A stretch of 64,000 nt of DNA from Plantago major (Eukaryota; Streptophyta; Magnoliopsida; Lamiales; Plantaginaceae), in NCBI GenBank assembly GCA_026545765.1, contig JAIFAC010000444.1, positions 36,829 through 100,828 on the forward strand. Reading direction: 5' to 3'. Made by a program: the position numbers and the translations under genes. Below the pieces are notes generated by a model. That model had not been told where the DNA came from, made no database searches, and worked only from the letters and a program-made list of their open reading frames with translations. Each line of letters begins with the position of its first letter. The first letter of the stretch is position 1. This document shows positions 35,896 through 47,989 of this stretch, one piece after another.

Positions 35896-35897
35896 TA

Positions 35898-36891
35898 TAT
35901 CTATTTACATAAAAAATCACCTTGATTTATTTGTATGCATAAAATAAAATTTTCAGGTGGATCGTATCGTCATAGTGGTATTAATGCTCCGATCCATCAC
36001 ATAAATGGCTAAGAAATGATGAGGTCCTTCAATTAGATCATCTCAAATGTGTGACATTACCAGTGGTAATTTCTCATTAGATATAATGATTTTAATTTAA
36101 GATAGTATTATTCTTTTTACAATAATAATTTTCTAAAAAAAAACATATTTATATGCATGAAATGCTCCGAGAAAAATTCAAATATCAAAATCGAAGTCGA
36201 TATAAAAAAGTAATGTTCTACTAACATTAAGTGACATCACTAACGATAAGTATACAATTTCTTTAACGTTAGAGTGTACAAGAATATCAAAAATGTCGAA
36301 CCAACTATAATAATATTATTAAAACTTAAAAATATTATTCGAATGGTAAACTAATCATTGATAATTAGATAGTTCCAACTTGGAAACTCAACTTCAAGGC
36401 AAATGCAAACAAAAAATTAAAAGAACTCTAATTTCAACTTAACAACTTAATATGAAAAGTATACTATTAACAATGAGATTATTTCAACTTATAAATTGAA
36501 TTCAAGGGTTAAACTCAACTTTAAGAACGAAATAATTCTTAATAAAGAACTCCGTTTGAAGGACAAAACAACTCTAAAAATGATAAAAAAATTTATAATT
36601 CAAAAAAAAGTTGTAGGTGTTTAATGGTTACTTAGCTGGTTTGTGTCAACAGTTAGTTGGATTTCCTAGGATTTGAGACTGGGTGCATGTTATCATGTCA
36701 AGATGAATTCATCTAAAACTTTTCAACTTCATAACTCATGTTTTCATAAAGTTGGCTAACAACAATATTATCTACTATAACGGTACTTAAATGGAACTCG
36801 CATATTCCTTTTTGAGTTGTTATTTTTTATTTGATATGGATCGAGATAAATTTGATATTTCTTTGTTTGACAATAGGCTCAATCAGATGGG
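35898..36891. other. no gene seen
   Basis: AT-rich DNA; no coding frame or element ends recognised. Confidence 0.5.
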
Positions 36892-37680
36892 GTTGATGTA
36901 AAATCCCGAAAATTTATTTTTGGACCGTCCATTTGAATTCAATTTGGAGATTTGAAATTGTTTCGACTTGAGTTGATTTACGGATTGTTAAGTTGAGACG
37001 AATCGTATTGATTGATTTATTTGATGAATGAGGAGTAAAGCTCAAGATAAAAAAGCCCAACATTTGAACCTAACCTTTATTTGACCTAATTAGAAATAAA
37101 AGAAAAGGAGCAGCCCATCATTCTTCTTCCTCACAGCCCCCTCACGCCATTTTCTTTCTTTGGCCGCCACCACCTTTCTCCCTCACCCATCACCACTGCC
37201 GCCACCCTTACGCACCAATTCGGACCGAAGTCGATGATTTTTGGGGTAGATTGTAGCGAAACAGAACCGGGAGAGGGGAGGGCTGAAAATCGCGAAACTG
37301 GAGCAAGAGATTGAGATCGATTCGCAATGCTTTGGGACGAATTTGATGTTTTTGGACCTGATCTTGATCGATTGGGGTAGAGGAGGTTATGGGTTATCGA
37401 TTATTGTTGCCTTGGCTTGGATTTGGATGAGTTTGATCGGGTTTGGTAAAGTTTTGGAGGTTTCAGGGACTTAATTGAGGTTGTGGAAAAGTATAAACCC
37501 TTCCCTTCTGAGAATTTGAAGGTGCCAGGGACCTTTCTGCAATTTGACGAACTTCAGTATATTCTAGTTTTGACCCAGCAACCCGTAATACCTGTTATGC
37601 CCCTGGACCTTGTGTTATCTACCGAATCTGCCCTTACCAGGATATATACTATCCTGCATAGGTTGTTACAACCGAAAGCC

Positions 37681-37737
37681 TAGCCCAGTTGGTTTGTTGG
37701 ATGGTTTGTGAAGTTTTGAGGTCGCGAGTTCGAAACC
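37681..37737 (+). other. tRNA-like A and B boxes within the solo LTR
   Basis: TAGCCCAGTTGG (A box, 37681-37692) and GAGTTCGAAACC (B box, 37726-37737) stand at tRNA spacing and follow ACCGAAAGCC. This is probably a SINE head or tRNA remnant incorporated in the LTR. A full cloverleaf was not found. Confidence 0.5.
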
Positions 37738-38639
37738 CCATGGAGACACATCTTGTAACTTTTATTCCAGCCTATTTTTCGACCCGTTTAAATTACCGTA
37801 TTGCCCCTGAACGTTATAGAACCATAATTACGCCCTTCTACATTTTTATCCTATTTTTCCTAGCTCCAGAAAATTACTTTTTTACCCTTGTTACCATATT
37901 TCCCCATTCCGACCTATAAAACCGTAGTAGAGACTAAGAGGGGTTTACAAGTGGTGCTTTGGATGAATGATGGTTTAAAGTGACTTTGGAGGATTCGATG
38001 TGCAAGCTGGAGGATCTTGCGGGTATTTAAGTTTGACTTGGAATTGTATCGACTTTGAGGTAAGGGGAACTCTTGACACTTTTCCTTTTATTTTCCGATA
38101 TAAAATGTGTATATATGTATAGTTTTCGATTGAAAAATAACTTATGGTTATTATATCATGTTATGGGACTTGATATAATAGTCTATTCAAAAAAAGGATA
38201 AGTATGTATATCCCATAAAATGTTTTGTCTGTGCATGCGATTTGTGAAAGTGATTTTATAAAGCATGGATTATGTGTACGTACGTTTATGCTCATCGATA
38301 TGCCTATGAAGTGTGTGACCCTTTCGGGGGGAATGTCGTGCTTTGGAGTACTCCCAGGGTTATGTGTGTGACCCTATTGTGTTAGGGGATATGTTATGTG
38401 AAAGCCGACCTGTGTGCCACCACGGTTTGTGTGGCCGTAGTGTATATTTGATTTGAGCTAATTGTGAATTGTGTATCGTGACATGTGTTCCATGCAAAAT
38501 GATTTCGACTATGTTTGATATAAAAATGGCATGTATACTTTTCATATGTACTTGATCTGGGTAAAAGTGCCAGGAGCTCACCCTTACACATTTTTTTTTT
38601 ATACTTAGTAAGTGATTGGACGAAGATACCACTACAAGA

Positions 38640-38965
38640 ACTCCGGCATTTAGGACGGAAGATAGCGACGGATAGATTAAATAAGCTATTTATGACGAAT
38701 CGCTAAGTGTAGCGACGGAATGGAGACGGATTGAGCGAATTCGCTCAATCCGTCTCTAATCCGTCGCTATATTAGCGACGGATGTTTTTCCGTCGCTATT
38801 TGGCGACGGATGAAAAAATTCGTCGTTATTTAGGGACGGATATTAAATCCGTCCCTAAATAAGTTGACCGGATTTAAAAAAAAAAAAAAAAAAAAAAATT
38901 AAAATTGTAAATAGCGACGGATTTTAGCGACGAATAGCGATCCGTCACTAAAATCAATATAGTAT
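38640..38965. repeat. left subterminal repeats of the 2.4 kb CACTA
   Basis: Roughly twelve copies of GCGACGGAT or its complement, several as hairpin pairs (TAGCGACGGATG with TCCGTCGCTATT). An A homopolymer at about 38876-38898 interrupts them. Confidence 0.85.
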
Positions 38966-39723
38966 CATCGGCTTCGTCTCCAGCAGAATCATTTCTGCGT
39001 TTTTCTTCTCTTCCTTCTTCAATCGCCAATTCCAAATTCCGGCCAAATCTCGACCGTTCAGCCCGATTTGAGTCTTCTCGAAGCACGTGGGACGAGGAGC
39101 TCGTGTGGTCGACAAATTTCACCTTTTTGACTAAATCAAAGGTATGAACCGCTAAAACCCTAACTTTGCCAAATTTGGGGATTTTGTTAATTTCGACTAA
39201 TTTGAGCAATTGCATGTTTATTGTAAGTATGTAGTAGTTAGTTAAGCTTATATTACGTAGTGTGTTAACTTTGAGATGTTCAATTGATATATTGATTGTG
39301 AATTTGGATTTTTAGTATAATGTTAAGATGTTTGGAAGTATGTAGGGTTGTTAATTTGATATTTTCGTATATGTAGTAGGATTAGAATGATTTAGTTGAG
39401 TGTTTTGGAACCCTTACTTATTGTCAAAATTGGGAATTTTGTTAATTTCGACTAATTAGATGAATTGTATGTTTATGGTAGCTATAGTATACTAGCTAGT
39501 TAACTTTGTGGAATTGATATATTGATTGTGAATTTGTATTGTTAATTAGTATAATGTTAGGATGTTTATAAGTACGTAGTAATTTTGATTCGAGAAATTC
39601 GTATATATACACTAGATTATGAAGATTTAATTAAGTGTTTTGAGACTAGTTGGTGATTATATTAACGTAAAATGCATGTTATAAATCTAATAATTGTAGA
39701 CGTGTCAGTCTAATCATATAATT

Positions 39724-39984
39724 ATGAATCCCGATCGTTCATGGATGTACCGTCGCATAGTGAATGGCAGAATTCAGTCTAGTTTTGTGGAAGGGGTTGA
39801 ATCCTTCATCACTTTTGCGCTTACACAAACTACTTGTTTGAGTGGGGGGAAGATGAAGTGCCCTTGCAATGCGAACAAATGTAGGAATGAACAATTTTTG
39901 CCTCCTGAAACGGTAGTGGAGCACTTGAAATGTAAGGGGTTCGTGTCTCAGTATGAGTGCTCTGTACCACTTCAAGAAGGCTAA
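39724..39984 (+). pseudogene. CACTA transposase-associated domain, truncated
   Basis: The 86-residue frame MNPDRSWMYRRIVNGRIQSS...GGKMKCPCNANKC...VVEHLKCKGF fits the Transpos_assoc domain (Pfam PF13963), which opens CACTA tnpD-type transposases: the DRSWMY start, the FVEGVE.FI.FA helix, the CPC..C cysteines and the final HL..KGF are all there. A stop follows directly and the remaining several hundred residues of transposase are deleted. The start codon suits the family. It may still be transcribed, but cannot be a transposase. Confidence 0.85.
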
Positions 39985-40679
39985 GCTGAAGAATGGCATC
40001 TGGGTGGCGTGAGGCGGCGTGATGCGTTTCTTTCTTAAGGTTAACATGTGTATTTGAGTATTTTAAAGTGATTCCTAAAATTGCATCAAATTTCGTATGC
40101 AACCAACACTTGCAGTGAGGTTGAGGGAGGATGGGCGAGGATGATCGGCGGTCATGTTTGTCGATTGAAGAGCAAGACGGATCTTCTTGAAATTGACCCG
40201 ATGGGCGACAAGGGTGAATGTATGGATTGGAAAGTTTGGGCCCTTCCATGAGTTACGGTAGCTTCTCGGTGTCGAGGATCGGGATGTAATCTAACCTCTA
40301 CCGCAATGACGAGTTAACGAGATGATGACTCCTCTCCAATAGGAAATAACTGCGACCAAAGGCGACTTACGAGCAAGTGCTTGAGAGCAGCTCGTATGGC
40401 CCGTGGATGGGCGCTTTGACCGGATGTTGAGCTCTTCCAGTCTCACCCACCGCCTCCTCCGATTATCCTCCGATTATTCTTAGTTACATCAGACTTGTTA
40501 TGGATAATTTGACACTATTTCACCTTCTAATTCTTGTTTCGGATTATTTGTAGATAATTTATATTGTTTCGGATATATTAATGCAATTTAATTGTTTCGG
40601 GTATATTATCTATGACTATATTATGTAAAAAACAGGTCAAACAGGTGAAAAAACAGAAATATAAAAAAAATAAATTTTA

Positions 40680-41040
40680 AAACAGTGAATTTATCCGTCG
40701 CTAAATTCACGAACTAAGGCGAATTAGCCCGTTGACATTTAGCGACGGATTTTTTTTTAAGCTAAATGTCAACAATCTAAACTTAGGGGTGGGATTTAGT
40801 GACGGAAAACATCCGTCGCTAAATGTAAATCTCTAATTAGCGGCGATATCTGAAATCCGTCGCCAATGCGACGGTGGTCAGCGGATTAATCCGTCGCCAA
40901 TTAAATCGTTATTTAGCGGAAATCTATCCGTCGTCAAAAAAAAATTGTGGCATTTGTTTTGGAGCGGAGGTTATCCGTCGCTAAGGATTTAGCGGATCGG
41001 CCCAGTTTTAGCGACGGATAATTCCGTCGCTAAAACACGT
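40680..41040. repeat. right subterminal repeats of the 2.4 kb CACTA
   Basis: About fourteen TCCGTCGCTAAAT-type motifs in both orientations up to the terminal inverted repeat. Confidence 0.85.
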
Positions 41041-41346
41041 TTTTTTTGTAGTGTACGTTGGAGTTGAGACGGTAGTCAGATGACGGATACGTACATGAAG
41101 GCTGTTTAGTAGCTGCTGCGACTCTGAGATTTGTATTGTATATGATTATTAGTACTGTTGAGATTGTCGTTTTGTATTGAGGACATGTAATATTATTGTA
41201 TTTGGGATTTTAGATGCTCTGTTGTACCACTCTGAGATATTTATGTATTTTGAGGATTAAAGTTAGGCTTCATCTTGGCGTGAGCTCATCTCACGATAGA
41301 CGGCCGGTCGCGTCAAAGCATTTTGGTTTTGGGGCGTGACAGTTGA

Positions 41347-43319
41347 AGTGGTTGTAAATATTATTCGGGACATATTTGACTTGGATACGAGAGAAATCCA
41401 TTTATTTGTGATTCTTAATAGGCAGATGATGATGTGCAAAGATACGGAGTCAAAGTTTACACTGAACAACTAGGATAAGGAAGAATAACCTTGAGCACAT
41501 GTTCGTTCTCTACCATCACTTAAATTAGTTGAGTTAGTGTTATCATGGACAAAATGTGGCTAAAGTACCTTGCCAGTTAATAAAATACAGGTGAGTAAGT
41601 TGATGATGTATATGAGCTTTGATTATAATTTAAATGTTTATAGAGATCTTTAAGGTTGAACTTTTATTCCGTTCTTTGCTTTTAAATTCACTCTGTGATT
41701 TTTAAATCATATTCACTCCATTTATGAATTTAGAAGATTTATATATGGACAATCTTAGCAATTTGGTGTGCTAAGTTCAACATAGATGTTACTTTAGTTA
41801 GATTCAACATGTGAGAATTTATGCAATTATATTACAAATAAGGTGCAGTTTCCTTTTCATAAACCATCCATAAGAACTTTAGAGTAAAGCGTGCTTTCTT
41901 AATTAGGAGCAATTTTAGATGTATGACCATTTGACAAGTGTCCTGATTCACGCACGAGTGAGGTCAAAGTGTGCGGGAAATAACATATGTTGGTATAGTA
42001 GGTCCAACCTATCACCCCGGAGAGTTGTCTATGGGTAACAATGCCGATCCAAAGGGTCGGGGCTTTAGTGGTTGAGTCGTTACATTTACAAAGTGAAAGC
42101 AAACTAAGATTCATATGTTATAAAGACCATTTTTTATAAAGCGGAAGATGTGAGAAAATAAATAGAAATGTAGGAGATAGTGAATAACGTAGAAGTTGTG
42201 AGAAGGTAAAGAATAAAGTAAAAAAAAATAATTTTCAATTGTTAGGCATGTGAAGATGAGATCTATCCATATATTATAAAGACCATTTTTATTCTCAATT
42301 CTAGCTATAGGAATTTGGCCTCGAACAAATATGAAAATTTCTTTCATTTTTTTGGATTAAAAAATTACAAAAAAATTATAATCAAGGTAAATTTATGTTT
42401 GATGCCAAGTTATCAACCTTTGTAACGATTTATAGATTTGAACAATCACATCTTCTAAATCCCATAATCCTATTAAAATCGTCATCCACATACTGAATTT
42501 AGGCACTTATAGTGAATATACATAATGCATATAAGAATGGTATTAATTGTTGAATATATACACACCCAAATCGAAGACCACCAAATTCTTATATATAAGA
42601 ATGGGTTTGGATGTTTTAATTTACTTGAGGTAATTATGATGCCCATCTTTTGTATGCTTCCCAATTTGTTGAGGCATGCCAAATTAATCTTTTTTACATT
42701 TAAAGGTATTCTGAAATCAATTAAAGTTACATATTTGATAGTATATGATTCCAAATTTTAGTTTTATTTAATATAGTGAAATGAATCAATCATTTATCGG
42801 ACTCAAGTAATCAGTATCACAATGTCAATATAGCTTTATTTTATTTTTTACCTTCATATTTGTATGATTCTTTGTTGAATATGAATTTTCTTAATGGGCA
42901 TGAATCCGATTAGGAGGACCTTTGGATCTCTACTTGATATAGTCCATTTACGATCTTCTAAGAATGTTCTATGAATTGTGTACTAGGCGTGCTCTTTTCG
43001 GTCCGGAAGATAGAAGAGATACCTTGAGCTACTTGGTGGTATGTTGATCTTTACATGTCTATCAACAACATTTAAAATGTGAAGACTTTCAATTTCCTTT
43101 TCTTTACGTATATGATTCGATTGGTAGAATGAGGTATAAGGGTTCTCTTTTCTACGGTCTCTGGCTGGAAGAACTGGCTCTATATCCAACTCGAATTTAA
43201 CACTGTTCGAAATAATGATGTTCAAGTCCAGTATGGCATATACTCGAATCCGTTCCATACCTTTGTTACAAGACCCGACCGCAACATTTTCTGATGAATT
43301 TATTAAAAACTACATTTTT
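41347..43319. other. no gene seen; degenerate MITE-like piece near 42.1-42.3 kb
   Basis: Two copies of ATAAAGACCATTTTT (42119-42134 and about 42276-42291) bracket GAATAA/GTAGGAGATAG phrases like those of the Stowaways. Nothing else is recognisable. Confidence 0.45.
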
Positions 43320-43339
43320 TTTTTGCGGCGAGGGTGGGG

Positions 43340-43978
43340 GGAGGGATAGTCTGCAGATATTCTCTAGGCGGGAAAACTCTCTTGGATCTTCTCTGTACTT
43401 CTTGATCCATAATGGGTCTGGGGATCTGATACTCTCTAGGTGGGAAAACTCTCTTCGATCTTCTCTCTACTTTCTTGATCTCCATGACGGGCCGGGAGGT
43501 GGAGTCTGGCAGATACTCTCTTGGCGGGGAAACTCTCTTCGATCTTCTCTTTCTTGATCTCCATAGCGAGCCCGACGTCGGGGGGGGGGGGGGATCAACT
43601 GAAACTCTCTAGGAAGGAATATGTCTTCGATCTTCTCAGTACTTTCTTGATCTCCATGACGGGCCGAGAGGTGGGGTATGTCATATACTCTCTACGGGGA
43701 ACTCTCTTCGATCTTCTCTCTACTTTCTTAATCTCCATAACGAGTGAGACGTGGGTGCGTGTGGGGCTCTCTACTTTCTTAATCTCCATGACGAGCCCGG
43801 CGCAGGCGCGTGCAGGGGGGATCAGCTGATACTCTCTAGATGTCGATCTTCTCTTTGCTTTCTTGATCTCCATGACGGTCCGGCTGGGAGGTGGGGTCTG
43901 GCGGATACTCATTAGGCGGGGAAACTATCTTCTATCTTCTCTCTACTTTCTTCATCCATAATGGGCCCGGGGGAGGGG
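43340..43978 (+). repeat. G+C-richer tandem repeat array, unit about 80-105 bp
   Basis: Seven or eight imperfect units built from GATACTCTCTAGGCGGG, AACTCTCTTCGATCTTCTCT and CTTTCTTGATCTCCATGACG followed by GGGCC/GGCCGGGAGGTGGGG. Both strands show repeated peptide-like frames that simply mirror the repeat. A G homopolymer sits at about 43578-43592. It contrasts sharply with the AT-rich flanks. Confidence 0.9.
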
Positions 43979-43984
43979 TTCATG

Positions 43985-44172
43985 GAAAATACCAATAGTA
44001 GCATGCAAAATTACGTTTGTAGAATAATAATAATTTTTGTGTATTTGGTGGGGTGACGCATACCATCGCGGGGTTGGTAAAAACAATCGTAACATGTGAA
44101 ATTATGTTTGTATAATATTTATTTTTTGTGTGGTGGGGTGACCAGATACCACCTCGAGGTTGTTGGAACAAA
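43985..44172 (+). repeat. second tandem duplication, unit about 90 bp
   Basis: Two diverged copies: AAAATTACGTTTGTAGAATA...GGTGGGGTGACGCATACC and GAAATTATGTTTGTATAATA...GGTGGGGTGACCAGATACC. They directly follow the array before them. Confidence 0.75.
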
Positions 44173-45142
44173 CATATTGATTGTGTTGTATACTTTTGTA
44201 TTTTACTTTGGTTCGGTTTGTGAGGAATATAATAGTTTTAAAGAAAACATGTTCATGTTAATAATTAACAGGTCGGGTACGGTAGAACCATATTTTTACA
44301 TTTTCTATAGTTAGTATAAACAAGCACTCGATGATATAATATTAGATGGAGAAGTATTATAAGCGACACCACGACCAGCGTTGTTCACATAAATTTGACT
44401 ACCTAATTTTCTCGATTAATTTATTTTATCATCCCTTTCTATTTATTATAAAAGCGAACTATCTGGTGGCATCGCCGTGGGTTAATACTAGTTTAAACAA
44501 AACCCGGCTCCCCTCATTCATTTTTCACAAAACCACGCCTTTTCAAGCTGGAGAAGCATGTGCAGAGCGAGACCCACCTAAGACCATAAATATCCATAAC
44601 CACCCAAACACCCCAAACACCTACCTTCTCGATAAGCAATTAATTTCTCTCTCATACCTCAACCAACCAACCCACAACAATAAAATTCAAGTTTATCCAT
44701 GACCACCACCAACCGATTTAATAAATTTTATTATTCTTTTCATTATTATCATAAAATAATTTTAATATATAATTAAATATAATAGTAAAATATTGAAATA
44801 TTAAATAATTATAATATATAATAATTATAATATAATATTAAAAACATTAATTTAGTTTGAAAAATTAAAATACAAGGTGATGTGACAATTTAAAACTACA
44901 TTACAGAATTACATGGAAAAAAAATTACAACGCTTCAAATGTAAATGCAAAATAAAAACGCTGCTGAAAGATAAAAAAAATTGAAAAATTACATATTCAG
45001 TCCTCCTCATCATTAAAATGCTCCCATATGTGCTCAATTAAATCGTCCATAAGTTCCTTGTGACTATTTCTGTTGCGAAGTTGGTCCTTATTAGTCATAT
45101 ATCGGGCTAGACTTGCAATACGTTCAGTGGAGTAGTTGAAAA

Positions 45143-46345
45143 TTAAATAGGATTAACAACAGCTTCTTCGCCCTCATCTGCATTCACATGTCCGGGACGA
45201 TCTTTCATGAATTCGGTGGGATCAGTATAGTTTAGGTAAGTGTCTCTTTCATCTTCAACTATCATATTATGGAGGATGATGCAAGCAATCATAATTTGAC
45301 CAATTGCATGTCGATCCCATAGAAGACATGGATGTTTAATAAAAGAGAAACGAGCTTGTAGAATACCAAAAGCCCGCTCAACATCTTTCCTAACAGCCTC
45401 TTGACGATTGGCAAATAACTTGAGCTTGCGAATAATTGGAGACTTAATAGATTTCACAAATGCAGCCCATTCAGCATAAATTCCATCAGTGAGGTAATAT
45501 CCCATATTCCTTTCACGACCATTAATAGTGTAACTGATTTTCGGGGCACGGCCTGCTAAAATATCATTGAAAACAGGAGATTTGTGTAGCACATTATATC
45601 ATTGTTCGTACCTGGGGTTCCAAAAAATGCATGCCAGATCGACAATCTTACGACAATGACTTCAAAATGATTGTTGGCTTTCCACTTCTTCCTTGATCTT
45701 TGCCTTGACGGTAGGACAATTCTTCCATTCAATGCATGCAATCAATCGCCCATCATTCACAGAAATCCACAGCGTTCACCAATATGTAGAAAGCGCCATG
45801 TCTTCTTCGGTTGGACTCTGAGGTATTCATTCCCAAAGTTGGCAATTCGCCCTCTACAAACTTCATAGCGATTTTCTTATCACCTTTCGCTCATTCGCAA
45901 GGATTCATCATGCGTCTGGTGGTGTTCCATAAGGCTAAAACTCTTATAGCGGCGGATACATTTTTGAATCAAAGACATACCTAATCGACGGTGGCATCCC
46001 GCTTTTGTTGAAAATATTCATACTGATGAGCTTTTCCATTATACGTTCGAACACATGCTTTCTCATTGAAACCTCCGTGAGCGTCTTCCGTAGATTGGTT
46101 CGGAAGGCGAAATACATTTTGTAAAAGTTTTGATGGCCTTCCTCACGAATTCGTTCAATATGCCGCCTCCTAGCTCTAATATTGTGGTTTGTAGGCTGTA
46201 ACAACAGAGTAGTAGGAATTTGGAAGACCACATCCTCGACAATGCGGTCAAGTGTTTGGTTTTGTTGTGCAACACGTTCTTCCCACTCTTCTTGAGAATC
46301 ATCACCCGAATTAGAACCATGGAATATGTTCTCATTCGATGACAT
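45143..46345 (-). pseudogene. PIF/Harbinger transposase (DDE_Tnp_4 type), frameshifted
   Basis: The N-terminal part (45944-46345) runs MSSNENIFHGSNSGD... to RRRHIERIREEGHQNFYKMY and the MRKHVFERIMEKL helix. The middle (45.56-45.76 kb) has remnants of IDCMH...EWKNCP, which carries the first catalytic Asp, and IWHAFFGTPGTNNDI. The C-terminal part (45143-45592) reads SPVFNDILAGRAPKISYTIN, MGYYLTDGIYAEWAAFVKSI, RQEAVRKDVERAFGILQARF (with the catalytic Glu) and ACIILHNMIVEDERDTY. About 100 residues between the N-terminal and middle parts are missing, at least two frame changes lie near 45.60 and 45.73 kb, and the second Asp is in a damaged stretch. This protein would cut and paste the element. Confidence 0.9.
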
Positions 46346-46564
46346 TATTTTAGGTGAAGAAATGGAAGGGATGAGGAAGACTTGAGTGTGAGTATGGTAA
46401 TGATCTCAGCCACATATAAAGAGATAGACCTGAGCCATTCTTGAAGAATCATATCTTCAAGAATCATATCTTGCAGAAAGTAGATCGGACTATAGTAGAT
46501 TGGACTCTAGTGGATTGGACTATATCTTGAAGAAAGTAGATTGGACTATATCTTGAAGAATCAT

Positions 46565-46885
46565 ATCTTAAAAAAATGAAAGTAGACAATAGACTTTTCA
46601 GATGATTTGGACAATGCACTGGCAAAAGATAAAAAAGTAGAAGAATCATGTCAGATTTCTTGAAAAAAAATGAAAGTAGACTATAGACTTTTCAGATGAT
46701 TTGGACAATGCAAAAGATAAAAAAGTAGAAGAATCATGTTGGATATCATGTCAGATATCTTGAAAAAAACAAAAGTAGACTATAGACTTTTCAGATGATT
46801 TGGACAATGCAAAAGATAAAAAAGTAGAAGAATCATGTCGGATATCATGTCAGATATCTTGAAAAAAACGAAAGTAGAATAGACT
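46565..46885. repeat. tandem repeat, period about 94-99 bp, inside the Harbinger
   Basis: Three full copies of AGTAGACTATAGACTTTTCA...GATTTGGACAATGC...AGTAGAAGAATCATGT, starting at 46581, 46675 and 46774, with a fourth start at 46873. Shorter related repeats (ATCTTGAAGAA, GTAGATTGGACTATA) extend back to 46440. It lies between the two genes. Confidence 0.9.
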
Positions 46886-47044
46886 AGGAATTAATATTAC
46901 ATAAGCAGAAATAAAAATTACATAATAATACATAATCAAACCTGACTAAAATAACACGAAAACATAGTACTACATAACAACAATGAAAACAAGGAATTAG
47001 AATTACGGATAGGTCATATGCAAACCCAAGCGATTCTTAAGCTC

Positions 47045-47989
47045 TTATTCTTGTGGAGTTAAGTTTAGCTTTGACAAAGCACTCAACATGTTTGCATTGA
47101 GCCTCTTATTCTCCATTTCAAGACTTTTTTCCTCAATTTGTTTCTTTTCATTACTGGTCTCTTTCATATGCTCAAGTTCTTTTTCACGTGTGATCCTCAT
47201 CGCACGAAGTTCACTAGTAAAATCCTCTGGAATTGTAGCAGGAACTAATGATGATGATGCTTTCGCTTAGCTTTGGCCGCCTCTCTACCGGTAGGACGAC
47301 TTATTGTTGAAGCATCACTCACCGGAGTTTCTGGAGTAGGTTCGGCGGGGTCTTCATCATCGGTTCGTGATCTTTTTGAACTACCATGACCTTCGTCCTC
47401 TGAATCCGGTGCAAGCTGAGGCCTCCTATAATCACCGCCCAAATTCGGCTCCACTTGAGTGCGTGGCGCATAACTTGTTCAAAAACAAGAGTATCGGAAA
47501 TCCTTCTTGTTATTGTAAAATTTCTTGTTGCACTTTCAACATCTGCCATGCTCATTCCGCTCGTTTTCTGGTTATAGGCTTCTCTGTAGCAACCTATCCA
47601 CTTCGAAACATTTTTGTTAAGTCGCGACCAACGACCTCTCAACGACTCCTTACTTCGCTTTGAAAGTGTCGGATTTTACGCTCGGGATTGCTCATACAAT
47701 TTGAGAACTTTGACCAGACTATCACTGTTTGATTAGTGCCGATTATTGCATCTCCATAAGCGTGAACCCAGTGACATTAGGCCACATCTTGAGGGCTCCC
47801 ATTGAGCAGATTCATTGCCTTGTTCGTTGCAACTTGGTGAGGTTATTTGAGTCGATTAGGAGGGCTATTTTGAGTAAGATTAGGAGGAAATTGAGAGTTG
47901 AAATTTTGCGAGTAACGGAAAATTCTTGAGTTTTGGAAGTTTCCATATGGAGAATAATAGTTTGGATAGAAGGAATCATTAGGATCCAT
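47045..47989 (-). pseudogene. PIF/Harbinger ORF1 (Myb/SANT-like with NAM-associated region), frameshifted
   Basis: The minus-strand start MDPNDSFYPNYYSPYGNFQN (ATG at 47989) leads to traces of the SANT/Myb-like segment (GDAIIGTNQTVIVWSKFSNC), then WSRLNKNVSKWIGCYREAYN, a charged tail (GHGSSKRSRTDDEDPAEPTP) and a coiled-coil end finishing LSKLNLTPQE, stop at 47045. ORF1 proteins of this superfamily bind DNA and bring the transposase to the ends. At least four frame changes or stops are visible. It lies in the same orientation upstream of the transposase gene. Confidence 0.8.

Larger units (their letters stand above)
38630..41053 (+). mobile_element. CACTA transposon, internally deleted, with intact ends
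   Basis: Begins CACTACAAGAACTCCGG and ends TTTTTTTGTAGTG, flanked by the 3-bp duplication TAC (38627-38629 and 41054-41056), exactly as CACTA elements do. Both ends hold arrays of AGCGACGGAT/ATCCGTCGCT. A leader at 38.99-39.14 kb matches that of the older CACTA at 16.2-16.35 kb. It keeps only the N-terminal transposase-associated domain and lacks the transposase core, so it is non-autonomous at 2424 bp. Confidence 0.92.
36897..41341 (+). mobile_element. solo LTR of a Ty3-type element, carrying a CACTA
   Basis: It starts TGTAAAATCCCG and ends GGGGCGTGACA, terminal sequences usual for chromovirus-like Ty3 LTRs, and is flanked by a perfect 5-bp duplication GTTGA (36892-36896 and 41342-41346). 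No internal gag or pol is present, so this is a solo LTR left by LTR-LTR recombination. Without the CACTA insertion it is about 2.0 kb. The intact target duplication and terminal dinucleotides show a clean insertion. Short open frames within it (for example 37483-37683) are not genes. Confidence 0.85.

Noticed and set aside
37483-37919. Two open frames in the solo LTR
   Set aside because: They lie in LTR sequence, lack known domains and include the tRNA-like boxes.
43294-43912. Repeated frames such as MEIKKVERRSKR in the tandem array
   Set aside because: They mirror the DNA repeat unit and change frame between units; not a gene.
43340-46885. CRISPR-like arrays
   Set aside because: Units are contiguous tandem repeats without unique spacers, and the DNA is plant nuclear.
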